A stretch of 64,000 bases of DNA from Cercis canadensis (taxonomy: Eukaryota > Streptophyta > Magnoliopsida > Fabales > Fabaceae), in NCBI GenBank assembly GCA_003255065.1, contig QAOA01000370.1:101493-165492 (forward strand), read 5' to 3'. The translations under genes and the position numbers were made by a program. The notes beneath the pieces were generated by a model. The model was not told the DNA's origin, searched no databases, and worked only from the letters and a program-made list of their open reading frames with translations. Below, one piece after another: positions 11,233 to 23,605 of the stretch (the stretch's first letter is position 1; each line of letters starts with the position of its first letter).

Positions 11233-14200
11233 ATGAGCACCACAGCGTCAGCAACAAGAGCTAGCTCTAGTTTTAGCAATAGCAGTGTATACCAGCATTC
11301 AAAGTGTAGACTCTCTTCGGAACTTCTAGTATCTGTGTCTTTCCCAAACACCAATTGGGATAATCGTTTCCCTTCCTGCATTAACAGTCGTCGGTGCTGC
11401 ACCTCTTCGGGACAGAATTCTCGATTGCTGCTAGTTCCGAGGGCTGGTGCTTCCGATACTAGCAAGGACAGCAAGAGGGATAATACCCAAAATGACAATG
11501 ACGATGACGATGACGATGACAGTGATGAAAACCGACAGGTACAAAAGCAGCAACCGCCACAGCCATCTGTATCGCTTAGTTTGGACGACGTAAACCCGGT
11601 AGGACTAGGTCGAAGATCGCGTCAATTGTTCGATGAGGTTTGGAGAAAGTTCTCGGGATTGGGGCAGATCTCTAGGACCATTCGCACCGATGATAAGGAG
11701 GCCCTTGATGCCCTTCTCATCCGGGAGGGGCCCTTGTGCGAGTTCGCTATCCCTGGCGCCCAGAATACTACTGTGCTCGTTGTTGGTGTCACCAGCCGCA
11801 TTGGTCGCATTGTAGTCCGCAAGCTCATGCTCAGGGGTTACATCGTGAAGGTGATTCGCTTTTGTCCTTTCTCTTAAATCTCTATTAATTGTTTTTCACC
11901 AAGCCTCGATTGACAGATTCTGCTGCTTATACAATGTAATTGATGTTTTCCATTCAAAAATGCTTTTCTCTTTTAAATATAAAAAAATAAAAAGGGTGTC
12001 ATTTTATATTTCAGAATGTTTAATTCTGGCTTCCTTTCGAAACTAAATTTCTATTCCATATTGTACGTGCTAGTATCTGCAAGTTGCTACTTAAAAGATG
12101 TTTACTAGACTGGCATTTTTGCACAAATATATCCAGCCAGGATTGACACAAACAGGGGAGGGGGTATTTGATACCACGGTATCTCACAAACTAATGTGAA
12201 TATACCAGCAAATCAAATGCACCTTATTGTAATAATACTTTTGTATATGATCTTGTATCTGATGATATTTGACACCATACCGTACATAGTATAGGAAACA
12301 AATCATAAATTTAAGTTGTTACCATCAATAATTTACCAACCTCATTTTGTGCTGCTCATGCAATGATTATTCTACATGAATCGGTTTAAACAAATCAATT
12401 TTTTGGCCTGTGTCTAGTCTCTGTCAACTAATTACTTCATTTACTGGTTCTTTTCTTCAATTAAGGCCTTGGTAAGGAAGGCCGATCAGGATGTGGTTGA
12501 CATGCTTCCAAGGTCAGTAGAGATAATGATGGGGGATGTCGGTGATCCCGCCACCCTCAAGGCTGCTGTAGAAGGGTGCAACAAAATAATATACTGTGCC
12601 ACTGCCCGCTCTGCTATCACTGGTGATCTCTTCAGGGTTGATCACAGAGGAGTTTATAATCTATCTAAAGCATTTCAGGTCTGCCCCCTTGCTTTGAAAC
12701 CCCAACCCCCACCACCCCCCCGCGCCAAGGCAACACACTCCCCAAGATGCATGCAATACTGGAAACGAAACTACCAAATTAAGATCCAGACAGATCTCTT
12801 AATCTCTATCTACAGAGACCAACATAATTATATATTTACGTGTTAATTTACAGTCTAATATATAGGACACATAAGGCTTATGACAGCTGTGCTTTGGCTA
12901 ACTTGATTTTGGCACAAATTTCAGGATTACAATAATAAATTGGCACAATTGAGGGCTGGAAAAAGCAGTAAGAGCAAGCTCTTGATTGCCAAATTCAAAT
13001 CTGCAGATTCACTGAATGGATGGGAAGTTCGTCAAGGAACTTACTTCGAAGATGTAGTTGCCACAAAATATGATGGAGGGATGGATGCTAATTTTGAGTT
13101 CACTGAATCTGGAGATGCTGTTTTCTCGGGTATATCTGGTTGATATTGATGAAGAAGAGGGGGAAAAAAGTCTTCATATTCTCTTTTGACCTCTGTTATC
13201 CTATTTATTTTAGGTTATGTCTTCACCAGAGGAGGATATGTGGAACTGTCACGAAAGCTTTCTCTGCCTCTAGGTTGCACCCTTGACAGGTATGAGATGC
13301 TAGATAGATAATTTCTTTCTGCAAGAACTTGAACTATGCTTTAGATATGAACTTATATCGTACAACCTGACTCAAAATCTGCCATGTTAGGTACGAGGGT
13401 CTGGTTCTCTCTGTGGGCGGCAATGGAAGATCTTATGTGTTAATTCTAGAAGCTGGTCCTTCAGTGGATCCTAGTCAGAGCAAATTGTATTTTGCAAGAA
13501 TTAGTACAAAAGTGGGATTTTGTAGGGTGAGAATCATTTTTCTTTTAACAAAGTTGTAGTTCTCCATTTTCTCCAACCTGCTTTGAAATTTCATTTTTCT
13601 TAGCATCAATAATTCCTCAAGTCATAGCTTTCATATTTCCTATCTTTATTTATGTGGCAGGTTAGAGTACCATTTTCATCATTCCGCCCTGTGAAACCAG
13701 ATGATCCAGCATTAGACCCTTTTCTTGTACATACATTTACAATACGTTTTGAGCCTCGAAGACAGGTTTTTTCCTTCTATCTCATTGATTTCCATTTTAG
13801 TTCATTGTTCTTTATATTTAGCTTGTAAATTAGCAGATTTAAAACCGTCTTTGTTAAAGATATCTCATTTTTTGTGGGACATCCCTCTGGACCCAGATTT
13901 ATGAAAACTTCTTCTGTTAATAGCTGTTGACTCTGTTCTTCTAGCATTGTTTGATCCCATAGATGGGTTGTCAGTGTTACCAATTAGTCAAGAGGTCTAA
14001 AATATGATCATGAAATTGCACTAGTTTAAAAGAAACTAACATTACAACGAAATGTACTTGGCAGTAGTGTTATTCTCATTTGATCAGGGAAAATGTGTAT
14101 CCTTCTTCCTCTCTTTATATTATAAAAATCTTAGCTGCTCTTTCCCAAAGGGAATGTATTCAACTGATGTAGGATGTGTATAAACAGCTCACAGCCTATG

Positions 14201-16146
14201 GCACAAAGAAGGAAAACAACACAGAAAATTATAATTTATTCTAAAAAAGAAAAATCAACTCCAAGAAAGATTCACCTGAGGGAAAAGAAGGATGTATAGA
14301 CACCCAAGAGTATTAGTCTGCAGAAATTCTTTTTTTCTTTTTCAAAATGCAGTTGATTTATGAATTCAATAGAATTAATGTTGGGAGATATGCTACTCAG
14401 CTCTTCAAAACACAAAATTCAAATTTTACATTTTATATAGTAGTAATCACCTAAGCAGTAACAACCTTTCCGCATAAACTTTTCTCTGTCTCTTTTCATT
14501 TTTACCTTTCTCTGTTTGTACCCTTTTATTGAACGTATGATAATGCTATGGAATATGTTGAATGACCTAGAGAATCTTTCTGTGCATCTGACGATATGCT
14601 CTATCAGATCTGCAGATATCCTGAACAAATAGTGTAGCTAAATTTCATAATACGCATTTGATTTTGCTTGGTTTCTTTTGGTTTTTAATGATCAGATTCC
14701 TTCTTCTGCTCTTTATTAATCAACGTCTTTCTTCCATCTGGCTTCTTGGATTTTCAAATGTATTTCCCTGATTCCACGATTTTAAATTTGACCATAATTG
14801 CCATTTACATTGTATTTCCCATAGAACCCAGGGTTCCTAAACTTGTCAAGTTTTTTCCCTTGTAACTGCATTTTCAAATGCTTGATTCATACTCCTAGTT
14901 AAAACTTGTTTTTCACCAAATAGTATTAACGTGAATAATATGTTACAGGTTCAATGGCTACATAAGGGTTAATTCCCCCAACATCTGTGTTTTTTTTTGG
15001 GGGATTCAGAGACTATCAGGACTTAATCTTTTTACTACATAGTGAGGTTGCATAGCAGCTATGGAATATGCTCTTTGCCATTTTTTATCTGTTGTGGGTT
15101 TGGCCATCAATAGGTCTAGCCTGGCATGAGTTTAATATAAATTCATTTCATATAAGCAAGTGTTTCTCTATTTACTCAAGACATAAATGTAAATTAGGTA
15201 ATATCCCCTCCCATCAGACAAGAAAAGGAAAAACAAAAAAAAAATGTCAAGTTTGGTTGACATGAAGGAAACAACGGAACTAAATTGAGATTAGATGCAT
15301 ATGAAGGAGTCTTGTCTTACCAAAACAATTCTGAAGCTCATGATCATACTGAAGTAACCATATATCACGTAGCTGCCCACTTAGCTACCCACTAAAAGTA
15401 AACTCATGACATTACTATCCTTTCAGTTCCATTTCTTTTCTTAAACGAATACTATCTTCCTTTCAAATTTGGTGGCCTTATACACTTACAACACGTAAAA
15501 TAATCAAAGAAAATTTCCCTTTTCCTTAACGTTTTATATCACTTTTTCTTTCTTTTCCATGCCAGAATTGCTGTTTTTCATAAATATTACATATTTGCAG
15601 TGTGCTGATCTTTTATTCACTCTTGTTTCAGAGACCTGTTGAAGGACATGCAGCAATGAAGCAAGATTTGAGAAGCTTTAAGCTTATATTGGAATATATA
15701 AAAGCCTTACCTGTAGGTGCTATTCTTCTGTTTCCTCTTGTTATAGCTTTAACAAAGTTGGATGTCAATTTTATGCCTGTCTAATGTTCATTGTATGTGA
15801 ATTTCCAAATCACTACTTCCATTGTAAATTCCTGTGGCTGAGCTTACTCATGTTAGTTGCTTTTAAGTTGAGGTCAATGCACAGGACACGATAGTTATAT
15901 CAAATAACATTTTGTTTTCTTGAGATAATCTTCAGCAAGGATGTCATAAAAAATATCAGGCCATAAAGATGACCACATGGTTATCTTTTAAATATATTTT
16001 TGAGGTATTAAAGACTTGGTTATTCTTATACAATATGGGGACATGACTTACAAAGTTTGACTGTTTGGTAGATGTCTTTGAAGCCCTTTAGTATTATAAT
16101 AATGTTACGTAGTGCTCCAAAAGAATTACATCTCTCTCTTTCCTCC

Positions 16147-16200
<54 letters not shown>

Positions 16201-18911
16201 CATCTATTTTCTGTATTCGAATTTTTATGATTTATTTACCTGAAAAATGCCACAAATAATGGTTATGAAACCCCCTTGACAATGGGACGTAGGTAGAAGC
16301 ATAAATGAACCAGTAAATTTGCAAAGCTTGGCTCTGACAACTTTGTAATGCCTGGCTGTTGTTTGTAAAGTTGCTTCCAGCTCAAGTCAACGTTTTCCAT
16401 TAGTGGCTCCCCCCCTATCCCATCCCATCTCTCCAGACACCTAAACATAGGAAAGAAAAAACGCCGATTGAGCGCCCTCATGCGTCTAGGTACATTTCTT
16501 GGAGCAAGTCATGGATGGAATTATTTCACGGTTGTTATTTTCAAATCAAATGTTCTAAGGATGGTATTTTTCGTTTGTAATTTGTCTGGCAGTTTGCGAA
16601 GTACTTGTACAGCATACATTCTATTATTGCTTGTGTGCAGATATTCCTTGTTCTTCTTGATGCCAATCATAAAACATTGTGACATTCTGGAAGAAGTAAA
16701 CAAGTAAAATGACTGTGCTTAATAAGCTGCCTGGATGATAAATGTTCTGCACTCGTGTGCTTGATGTTGACGTGACTTGTCAGCATTATGTGAACTTTTC
16801 TTGTGAACATACTGCAGACTGGGCAAGAAACAGATTTTGTCCTAGTTTCATGTTCAGGACTAGGAATTGAACCTTCCAGAAGGGAGCAGGTTCTTAAAGC
16901 CAAAAGGGTTGGTCCCGTTCTTTATTTAGTTTCTTTGACTTTGTTGATAGACTCTTATTTTTACGTTCTGCATGATTATGTCAATGTTGAAATTAGTGCA
17001 GGCAGGGGAAGATTCATTAAGAAGATCTGGCCTTGGATACACAATAATTCGTCCTGGTCCCCTGAAGGTAAATTTCCTGCTGCAAAATAGGTGATCCTGT
17101 CATTCACAATTCTACACCATTTAAATAGCGAGATATAACTCTTATTCTGCAGTGTGCTAAGCTTATCCTTCCACGACAAACATTTACAGACCGACCTGAA
17201 TGTGCATTGAAATTCAAATAGCTTCTGAATGGCTGATTTATTTGCATTTGAGTACTTGGGAACCAAAAATGAGAAAGGAAGAAATGAAATTAGTACATAT
17301 GTGTGACTGCATGATACCAACCTATAACTTGGTTTGTCTTCATTTCGCCCTCTGCAGTAGTTTAACATTCTACCTATCTGTGTTTTTTCCCATTCTTTCA
17401 TTCGTTCAAGTTAACAAAATCCTTCCTCAAAGTGACCGTACACATTTTAAACACTAGGTCATCATCTTATATTTTGTAAAGGGAATGCATGATAGTGAAT
17501 GGGAGAAATAAGGTTAATTTGTGTGACAGATCACACTTGTGAAAGTGTTAGGTTTGAACCACAGGTACACACATGGATCTGGTCAAACCACATTACATCT
17601 TATCCTCTGCTGTTACACTCTTCTCCCTTTCCTTCATGGATAAAAGTAATTCTTTCATCAGAAAAGAGGGAAAAAATCGTGTTAGTGGTGCAAGGTTGGT
17701 AGTCACAGATTCTGTTAGAAAAGAGACAATCCATTTGTATATGAAAACTAAGATTTAAAGGATAAGGTACAGCCTTTGTCTTTAAACTCTTACGCCTGTA
17801 TCAATTTTGTGGTAAAAGTTTTTTGTTCCAGTTGTGTTCTCAAACTCTAAAATTGGCATCGTTGCAGTCGTTAAGTTTGAACAGTCGCTCAATTTACTTT
17901 GTGGCAGTTCAATTTTATTTTTCACGTTTCATTGATATTGTTCATTAGTCTGTAAAAGCATATAAGAACTGCCTCGGATTATATCTCTAATTAGTGTGAG
18001 GGACAACATTCATGCCTAAATAATGATTTAAGAAGATTAAAACTAACCTTTTTTCTTCGGACGAAACTGAAACTTGTGTTGAATATATAGACATACTGGA
18101 ACTGGAAGATGTCAATATAATTTTTCCAAAACAAGGATTATATTATAGTAAATTAATTAGAGCCTAGAAAATGGTGAATGTAATTGGAAAATATTACTTG
18201 GTATTCTTCTCTTGTTAACTAACTTGCAGTTTTTCTAACCAGGAAGAACCTGGCGGTCAGCGTGCGCTAATATTTGACCAAGGAAACAGAATTTCTCAGG
18301 TTAGTGTATTCCATTCTTTACTATCCATTATTAAAGCATTTACCCCCGTCTGGTTGTTATCAGATGCAAATTATTTCTTTCCGCTTGTACTTATTTTGAA
18401 TTTTCTTCCTTCTTTATTTATTTCTTACTTATTCGGTGATGTGCATAAATCATTTTTCATTATAAGAATGATTGGTCTGACTGATACTCCGTCCTTGTTT
18501 TAGGGCATCAGCTGTGCTGACGTGGCTGATATATGTGTGAAGGCACTACATGATTCAACTGCAAGAAACAAAAGCTTTGATGTGAGTGAAAGCTGCTTGG
18601 TCATAAGACTAAACGTCAGCCAGAAAAAAAAAAGGACTAAGTTTTTTTTTATCATGTCCAGGTATGTTACGAGTATATTGCTGAGGAAGGGAGGGAGCTC
18701 TATGAGCTGGTATGTGAATAACGATCAATAGCAATTTTGTAAAGGAAACAAGACAAGGAAAAAAAAAAAAAGTGAAAAAGCAGTTCCTTTGTGATTTAGT
18801 CTGCATTGAAGGAGACTGAAATTGTTTGTATCTGATCAGGTAGCACACTTGCCTGATAAAGCAAATAACTACTTGACACCGGCACTTTCTGTGTTGGAGA
18901 AGAATACATGA
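11233..18911 (+). CDS. HCF173: HCF173: SDR/CIA30 protein for psbA translation
   Basis: Thirteen exons: 11233-11850, 12466-12678, 12925-13129, 13214-13289, 13391-13526, 13661-13765, 15632-15712, 16818-16907, 17002-17067, 18243-18299, 18504-18581, 18662-18709, 18840-18911. They join to 1845 nt, 614 aa plus TGA. Residues 1-70 are Ser-rich and basic with few acids, like a chloroplast transit peptide. An acidic Asp run follows at 88-99. The Rossmann start VLVVGVTSRIGR (181-192) opens an atypical SDR fold; its usual middle Gly is Ser. A CIA30 domain is inserted at about 295-450, and the SDR half resumes with GLGYTIIRPGPL. HCF173 of Arabidopsis binds the psbA 5' UTR at thylakoids and is needed to start D1 translation. 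The family match is strong, particularly the CIA30 block and the conserved C-terminus. The start is the first ATG of the open frame. Confidence 0.9.
16138..16199 (+). repeat. Compound (TC)n(AC)n microsatellite
   Basis: A CT-rich run grades into uninterrupted TC dinucleotides and then AC dinucleotides inside intron 7 of HCF173. This is likely a polymorphic simple repeat. Confidence 0.95.
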
Positions 18912-20112
18912 TCGTCCCTCGTGGAGTATCTCCTGCAGTATCCTTTAACAATATACTTCCCGATAATGAGATTCTCTAAGTCGATGATGCCCACTCTCTA
19001 GATCATGGCTTTTCCAAGTATAGTGTCACTGTTTCCCCCTTATGTATATTCATCTGCTACAAGAAATGCAGTCCTAGAGAAACGAAATTGATGTATAAAT
19101 TCGACCTGATATTACAAATACGTAGCTTTTAATGGTCTAAAATGTATCATGCAAAAAATAAGATGGATATGTACCACTAGCCTTTTCTAATGTAAGCAAC
19201 ATTTGTAGACGGTGTCTGTTTGAACTGATTCCCGTGTAATGAAGTTATGTACTGTAGATTGAAAGGAATATTTGTCTCCTCAGCTATGTCTCAATCCTGT
19301 CAAGCGCCATTATTACAGATTAAAAGACCAAAAGATCTGGGACCCAATGAATGGAAACAAAGGGAAAAAACACATCCATTGAGCAGAATTTTCCGGTTCT
19401 CCATGCTTTCCCTTCTCTATCAGACTCTAATTTTGAAGGCTAAGTCTACAATACCAATGGCTGAAAATGGATACTAATGCAAATGACACTAAATTGTCAT
19501 TCAATCATCCACTTGGCCCAATCAATGATTGAGATGGTTTGATGGATAACTTGGTTATCAGGTCTCTCTAATAATAACATAGTAGCTTAATATTTTAGTT
19601 AAATTATAGATTGATCCCATTTATTTTGGGTCATTTGATTGGGCTTGATGAACATGGATTGGCCCTTAATAAAAAATACATTGGACTAAGATTGAAAGAT
19701 GGACTGGCCTAAAATATAATATTTAGACTGGATTTTTTTTACAAATTCAATCAGTCCAAATTGAATTGTATATGGACCGGTAACAAGCTCCTCATTTGAG
19801 CAAGGTGGAAGGTAAGGTCCTTTCTCATCCATCCTTGGGCCAGATGATAGTTAAGATGCCACGCACCAACTTTATTTTTGTAAGATTTTCCCCTAAGCTT
19901 CTTCAGTTTCTCTGCTTCAGTTTCGCACTATCGTTCCTCATTTCTCTTCTTCAGTTTCTCTGCCCTAAGCTTTTCTTTCTGAGCCCCATACCCATAACTC
20001 CTAGCTGCTCTTCCTCTTCTTCTTCTTCTTCTTCTTGGTTTATTTCAAGAATTCTCGGTGCAGCAACTGCTCTTATTCGACCTAACCGGCTCAGTTGCAA
20101 AGTAAAATATGG
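18912..20112. other. HCF173 3' region and CBP20-like leader
   Basis: No gene is seen between the HCF173 stop and the CBP20-like ATG. The part from about 19880 to 20112 is CT-rich, with a CTT run at about 20009-20036, and reads like the 5' UTR that once preceded CBP20. A longer ATG-open frame from 19796 is low-complexity and not taken as a gene. Confidence 0.5.
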
Positions 20113-20131
20113 CTTCTTTATTCAAGGTATA

Positions 20132-21260
20132 TGATACGACTCTAAGGAGGAGTATCAGATAATTATCCAAACTCTCATTTTATCTTTATATTAGTAGTTA
20201 ATTATTTTATTTGCTCTACTAGGATTTAGTTAGGATTAACCTATCTTTAGGAGTAATTATCCTATCTTATAAGTGGAAGTTATCTAATAGGATTTGTATG
20301 CTTATGTGATAAGCACTATAGCTTTAGGATTATGTCTATTTAAAGGCTTAAGGCTATCAATTGTAGTAAAGCATAATAATAATCAATCAATTCTTTATAT
20401 TTCTAAGTCTGAGTTGTATCATTTGGTATCAGAGCCCTCAACCACCACCATGGATCTACACCTAGTAAAAAGTCTTCTTAAAATAGAGCACATCTTCGAA
20501 GAAATGAGGTAAGAAATGAAGCAAGCCTTCCAAGAAGTGGGGCAAAGTTGTGCTGAAATGAGGCAAAGTTGTGCTGAAATGAGAAAGACCCTAAAAGAGT
20601 ACCGTGAGCATTTGAAGGAAGATGAGGGAGAAGAGTTATCTCAAGAAAACACATTGAAGGAAGCTTTGCCAACCAAGCAGTCAATGAAAGGTTTTCAAAA
20701 GGAAATGTTGTCAATCAATATTCCCTTAGAAGACACACCTTTTGAAAATAACAACCACGTGAATCAAATAACCACAACTTTTGAAAGATTGCCCTTTATA
20801 GTCCAAGTTTTAAATCTGCCACAAAAAGAAGTTTTAGTAGCTGATGATGCCTTCCTCAACAAGAGCAAGAATGATGTCATCATTGCTTCTTCCAAAGACA
20901 AACCTTGGGGACAAGGTTTTCCTAGAAGGGGGAAGGATGATACAACCCTAAACCTTGATGGGGGAAGGAATGATACGACTCTAAGGAAGAGTTTCAGATA
21001 ATTATCCAAACTCTTCTTTTATCTTTATATTAGTAGTTAATTATCTTATTTGCTATACTAGGATTTAGTTAGGATTAGCCTATCTTTATGTGTAATTATC
21101 CTATCTTATAAGTGAAAGTTATCTAATAGGATTTGTATGCTTATGTGATAAGCACTATAGCTTTAGGATTGTGTCTATTTAAAGGCTTAAGGCTATCAAT
21201 TGTAGTAAAGCATAATAATAATCAATCAATTCTTTATATTTCTAAGTCCAAGTTGTATCA
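20132..21260 (+). mobile_element. Complete short LTR retrotransposon, 1129 bp
   Basis: Two 290-bp LTRs (20132-20421 and 20971-21260) start TGATACGAC and end TTGTATCA, differing at about 14 positions. A perfect 5-bp target duplication, GTATA, flanks the element (20127-20131 and 21261-21265). The primer-binding site TGGTATCAGAGCCC (20424-20437, initiator-Met tRNA) follows the 5' LTR, and a purine tract GGGGGAAGGAA (20960-20970) precedes the 3' LTR. The 549-bp interior has no pol. It inserted into intron 1 of the CBP20-like pseudogene, just after the splice donor. Confidence 0.95.
20450..21001 (+). pseudogene. Gag-like reading frame inside the short LTR element
   Basis: A frame opens with ATG at 20450, 12 nt past the primer-binding site, meets a TAA at 20510-20512, then runs open from 20516 to 21001 in the same frame. 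The product is charged and likely helical, with a repeated heptad QSCAEMR encoded by a 21-bp duplication at about 20539-20580. It runs into the 3' LTR. I see no zinc knuckle or protease, and no recognisable family. It may be a gag remnant or a private protein of this element family. Confidence 0.5.
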
Positions 21261-21803
21261 GTATACTATCGTTTCCATTTGTTCTGCAAAAGTTGCATAG
21301 CTTCTCGTTCAAATAATTTGAACTACTTAATTTATTGAAAATTTGCTTTTAATGTAATTGCTTGTAAAATAAAAATTTAAGCTCACAATCACAAACGAAG
21401 TCTGAGGTACAATGATGTTTGTCTTGTATTTGGTTAAAGGAAATTTTGTTGCCAGTGTTGCATACTGATAGAAGCTATCTTTATACTTCAGCAAGCATTA
21501 TCCCTGTCTCTTTAATCTGATACAAAAATTAAGTGGTTTAATTTGTATAATTTATATGTATTTTTTTTTTTGTAGGTTCCTGCTTAGCTTTCGGCATATC
21601 AAGATAGAAGATTTCCTGGATCACAAGAAGAATTTGAACATGCACTTCAGGCATCAACAACAGGTTATATGGGAAATATGTCCTTTTACACTACAGAAGA
21701 ACAAGTTTATGAGATTTTTTTCCCGAGCTGGAGAAATAAAGAAAATTATTATGTGCTTGGTTAAGAACTCAAAAACACCTTGCGGCTTTTGCTTTGTTTT
21801 GTA

Positions 21804-22292
21804 AGACTCCATTGCAATTCATAGATTACATTTATACAAGGATTAAATGTTCTTCATACAGTTAGTATCATATTTTCTTTTGGTTAGATTTGATACATGG
21901 GTATGCACTCTTCTATTTAGATGCAAATTTGATACCTTGTCATAATCCACGGTTTTAACTGGTTCATGCTTATCGTACAACATCCCCTCTCTCTCTTTCT
22001 TTTAAGTTCACCATGAAATGTCAAGGGATAATTACTAGAAATGACTTATGGACGAAGTCAAAAAAGTACATAAACCACATAACTATTATATAGAGAAAGA
22101 GAGTGTGCACTAGATGTATTAGGGATTTTACATGCGCCATTCATACCAACCACAAGTTCAAAATACCTCAAAGCACCAGGAATTCATTCTAATTCAAAAC
22201 ATTAGCAGATTACATATATCATTAATACCAACAACAAATTGGTTGAGTGGCTCCCATTTTCTTCAACTTGTGTCTTTCTTTTAGCAGCACGA
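21804..22292. other. Intergenic stretch after the CBP20 pseudogene
   Basis: AT-rich, with no supported gene. It was checked for the missing CBP20 exons (SREDTEDAVKY-type words) and none were seen. Confidence 0.5.
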
Positions 22293-23605
22293 TTAGTATG
22301 TCTTGTTTTTTTTAGCCGCACAAGCAGATGCATTAACAGCAGCTTCAGCAGTCTTTGCCAAATTGGAGATGACAATAACATCCTTCATTTTCTCCAATGC
22401 TTCAACAAAAATACAACTCGCCTTCTCAAACTACATATGAAGAGTATCAAGGATAAGATAGCAAGAACAAAAAAACACTAATTGTGCATATTAAAACACT
22501 AATTGTTACTTGTGACTCATATTTATGTTGAAGAGTTTAAGAGTGTTGATAGGGACTAGAAGATCCATTTTTTGAAAAAACCTAATCATAAGTAAGAGAG
22601 GATATATATACATTGTACTAGTTCATGTGCAAATCAGGAAAAAGCTTTCATGAGTTGAAAAAAGAATATTTCTTTAAGCTTATAGTGCAATACAAGATTT
22701 GTCAGCCTCTGCTCATACTGAAGATACTTCTTGAAAAGCACTAAATATTACATTTTTTCCATGTAACATGTAGTAACAATTATGACAACCAATTACAGTG
22801 GCAGAAAAGAAGAAGAAAAAGGAAATTGAGCTGAGGAAGTTTTACAAGCTAAAGGAGAATGCATGCAAGTACTCCACACTCTACACATATGGATGAATTA
22901 CCATAGTAGACATGCATTTAGCAATATGATTAAGTAGCCCAAGTAGAAAGATAAAGGCATTGGATAAAAATACAGGTTTGGCAATGCACTCCAGCTATTG
23001 ACTAAAATAAAACTAATGCAGCAACATTCCGTTGTAAACAGTGTTACACATACCACTTCAACTTTGCCCAGAGCATTTTCTAGCTTTCCGGTAAGTTGAC
23101 GACTTTCATTTATTAAAGCTTCAATATGCATAACATACAACAGGCTCAAATTTGAAAAGCATAATGTAATTAAAAAAAACTGGAGGGGAAAATACCAATA
23201 AAAAAAAACCCGACAAAGATGAGCGAAAGAAGATTGAAAGAAACATCATATAACTAAATAAAAAATAAAAACAAAACCTTCTTCTGGCAGTCAATGTACA
23301 TCCTCTTATAACTAAAAGAGGCTGAAGATAGGGCTTCATTTAAGCCAATATTTTCATCAACCTGTTCGAATATTAAATACATAAAGTTGAAGAGACAAGG
23401 CAATTGATCATAGAAAAACAAAACTAACATTTACTTTTGATTTTAAATTTACCTTAGATTGCAATGATTCTATGACCTTCTCTACACCTTCTAATCGTTC
23501 TAAGACACAGTCAACTTTTTCCTCCAACATCTGTTCACTTGAGTTTGCTTCAGGTTCTGGCAATACTTTGTATGTGTCCACTTGAGTAACTGGTTCACCA
23601 TTCAT
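22293..23605 (-). CDS. Hypothetical coiled-coil protein, uncertain model
   Basis: Three minus-strand segments have good splice signals and agree in phase: 23605-23453 (51 codons from an ATG, ending at a GTAAAT donor), 23361-23278 (28 codons, acceptor AACAG), and 22430-22293 (46 codons, acceptor GTAG, TAA stop). A likely exon lies at about 23122-23054 with a GTATGT donor, but I could not find an acceptor for it in phase. The product is rich in Glu, Lys, Leu and Ala with heptad-like spacing (VLERLEGVEKVIESLQSK, LTGKLENALGKVEV), so a coiled coil is likely. No family is recognised. It could be a decayed gene. Confidence 0.35.

Larger units (their letters stand above)
20113..21803 (+). pseudogene. 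CBP20: Truncated CBP20 (nuclear cap-binding subunit) pseudogene
   Basis: Exon 1 starts at 20109-20113 and encodes MASLFK, the known CBP20 N-terminus, followed by a GTATA donor. After an intron of about 1.4 kb that holds an LTR element, the second exon (about 21577-21801) encodes [43 protein letters not shown] and TPCGFCFV, the first half of the CBP20 RRM with its RNP motifs. A TAG replaces the conserved Lys before LSAY, and the sequence stops at a GTAAGA donor; I find no downstream exons in the next 500 bp. CBP20 binds the mRNA cap with CBP80. This copy lacks the end of the RRM and the C-terminal tail, so it is a pseudogene. Confidence 0.85.

Noticed and set aside
19796..20134. 112-codon + frame upstream of and overlapping the CBP20-like ATG
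   Set aside because: Low-complexity Phe/Leu/Ser translation of a CT-rich leader; the CBP20 frame starting MASLFK explains the region better.
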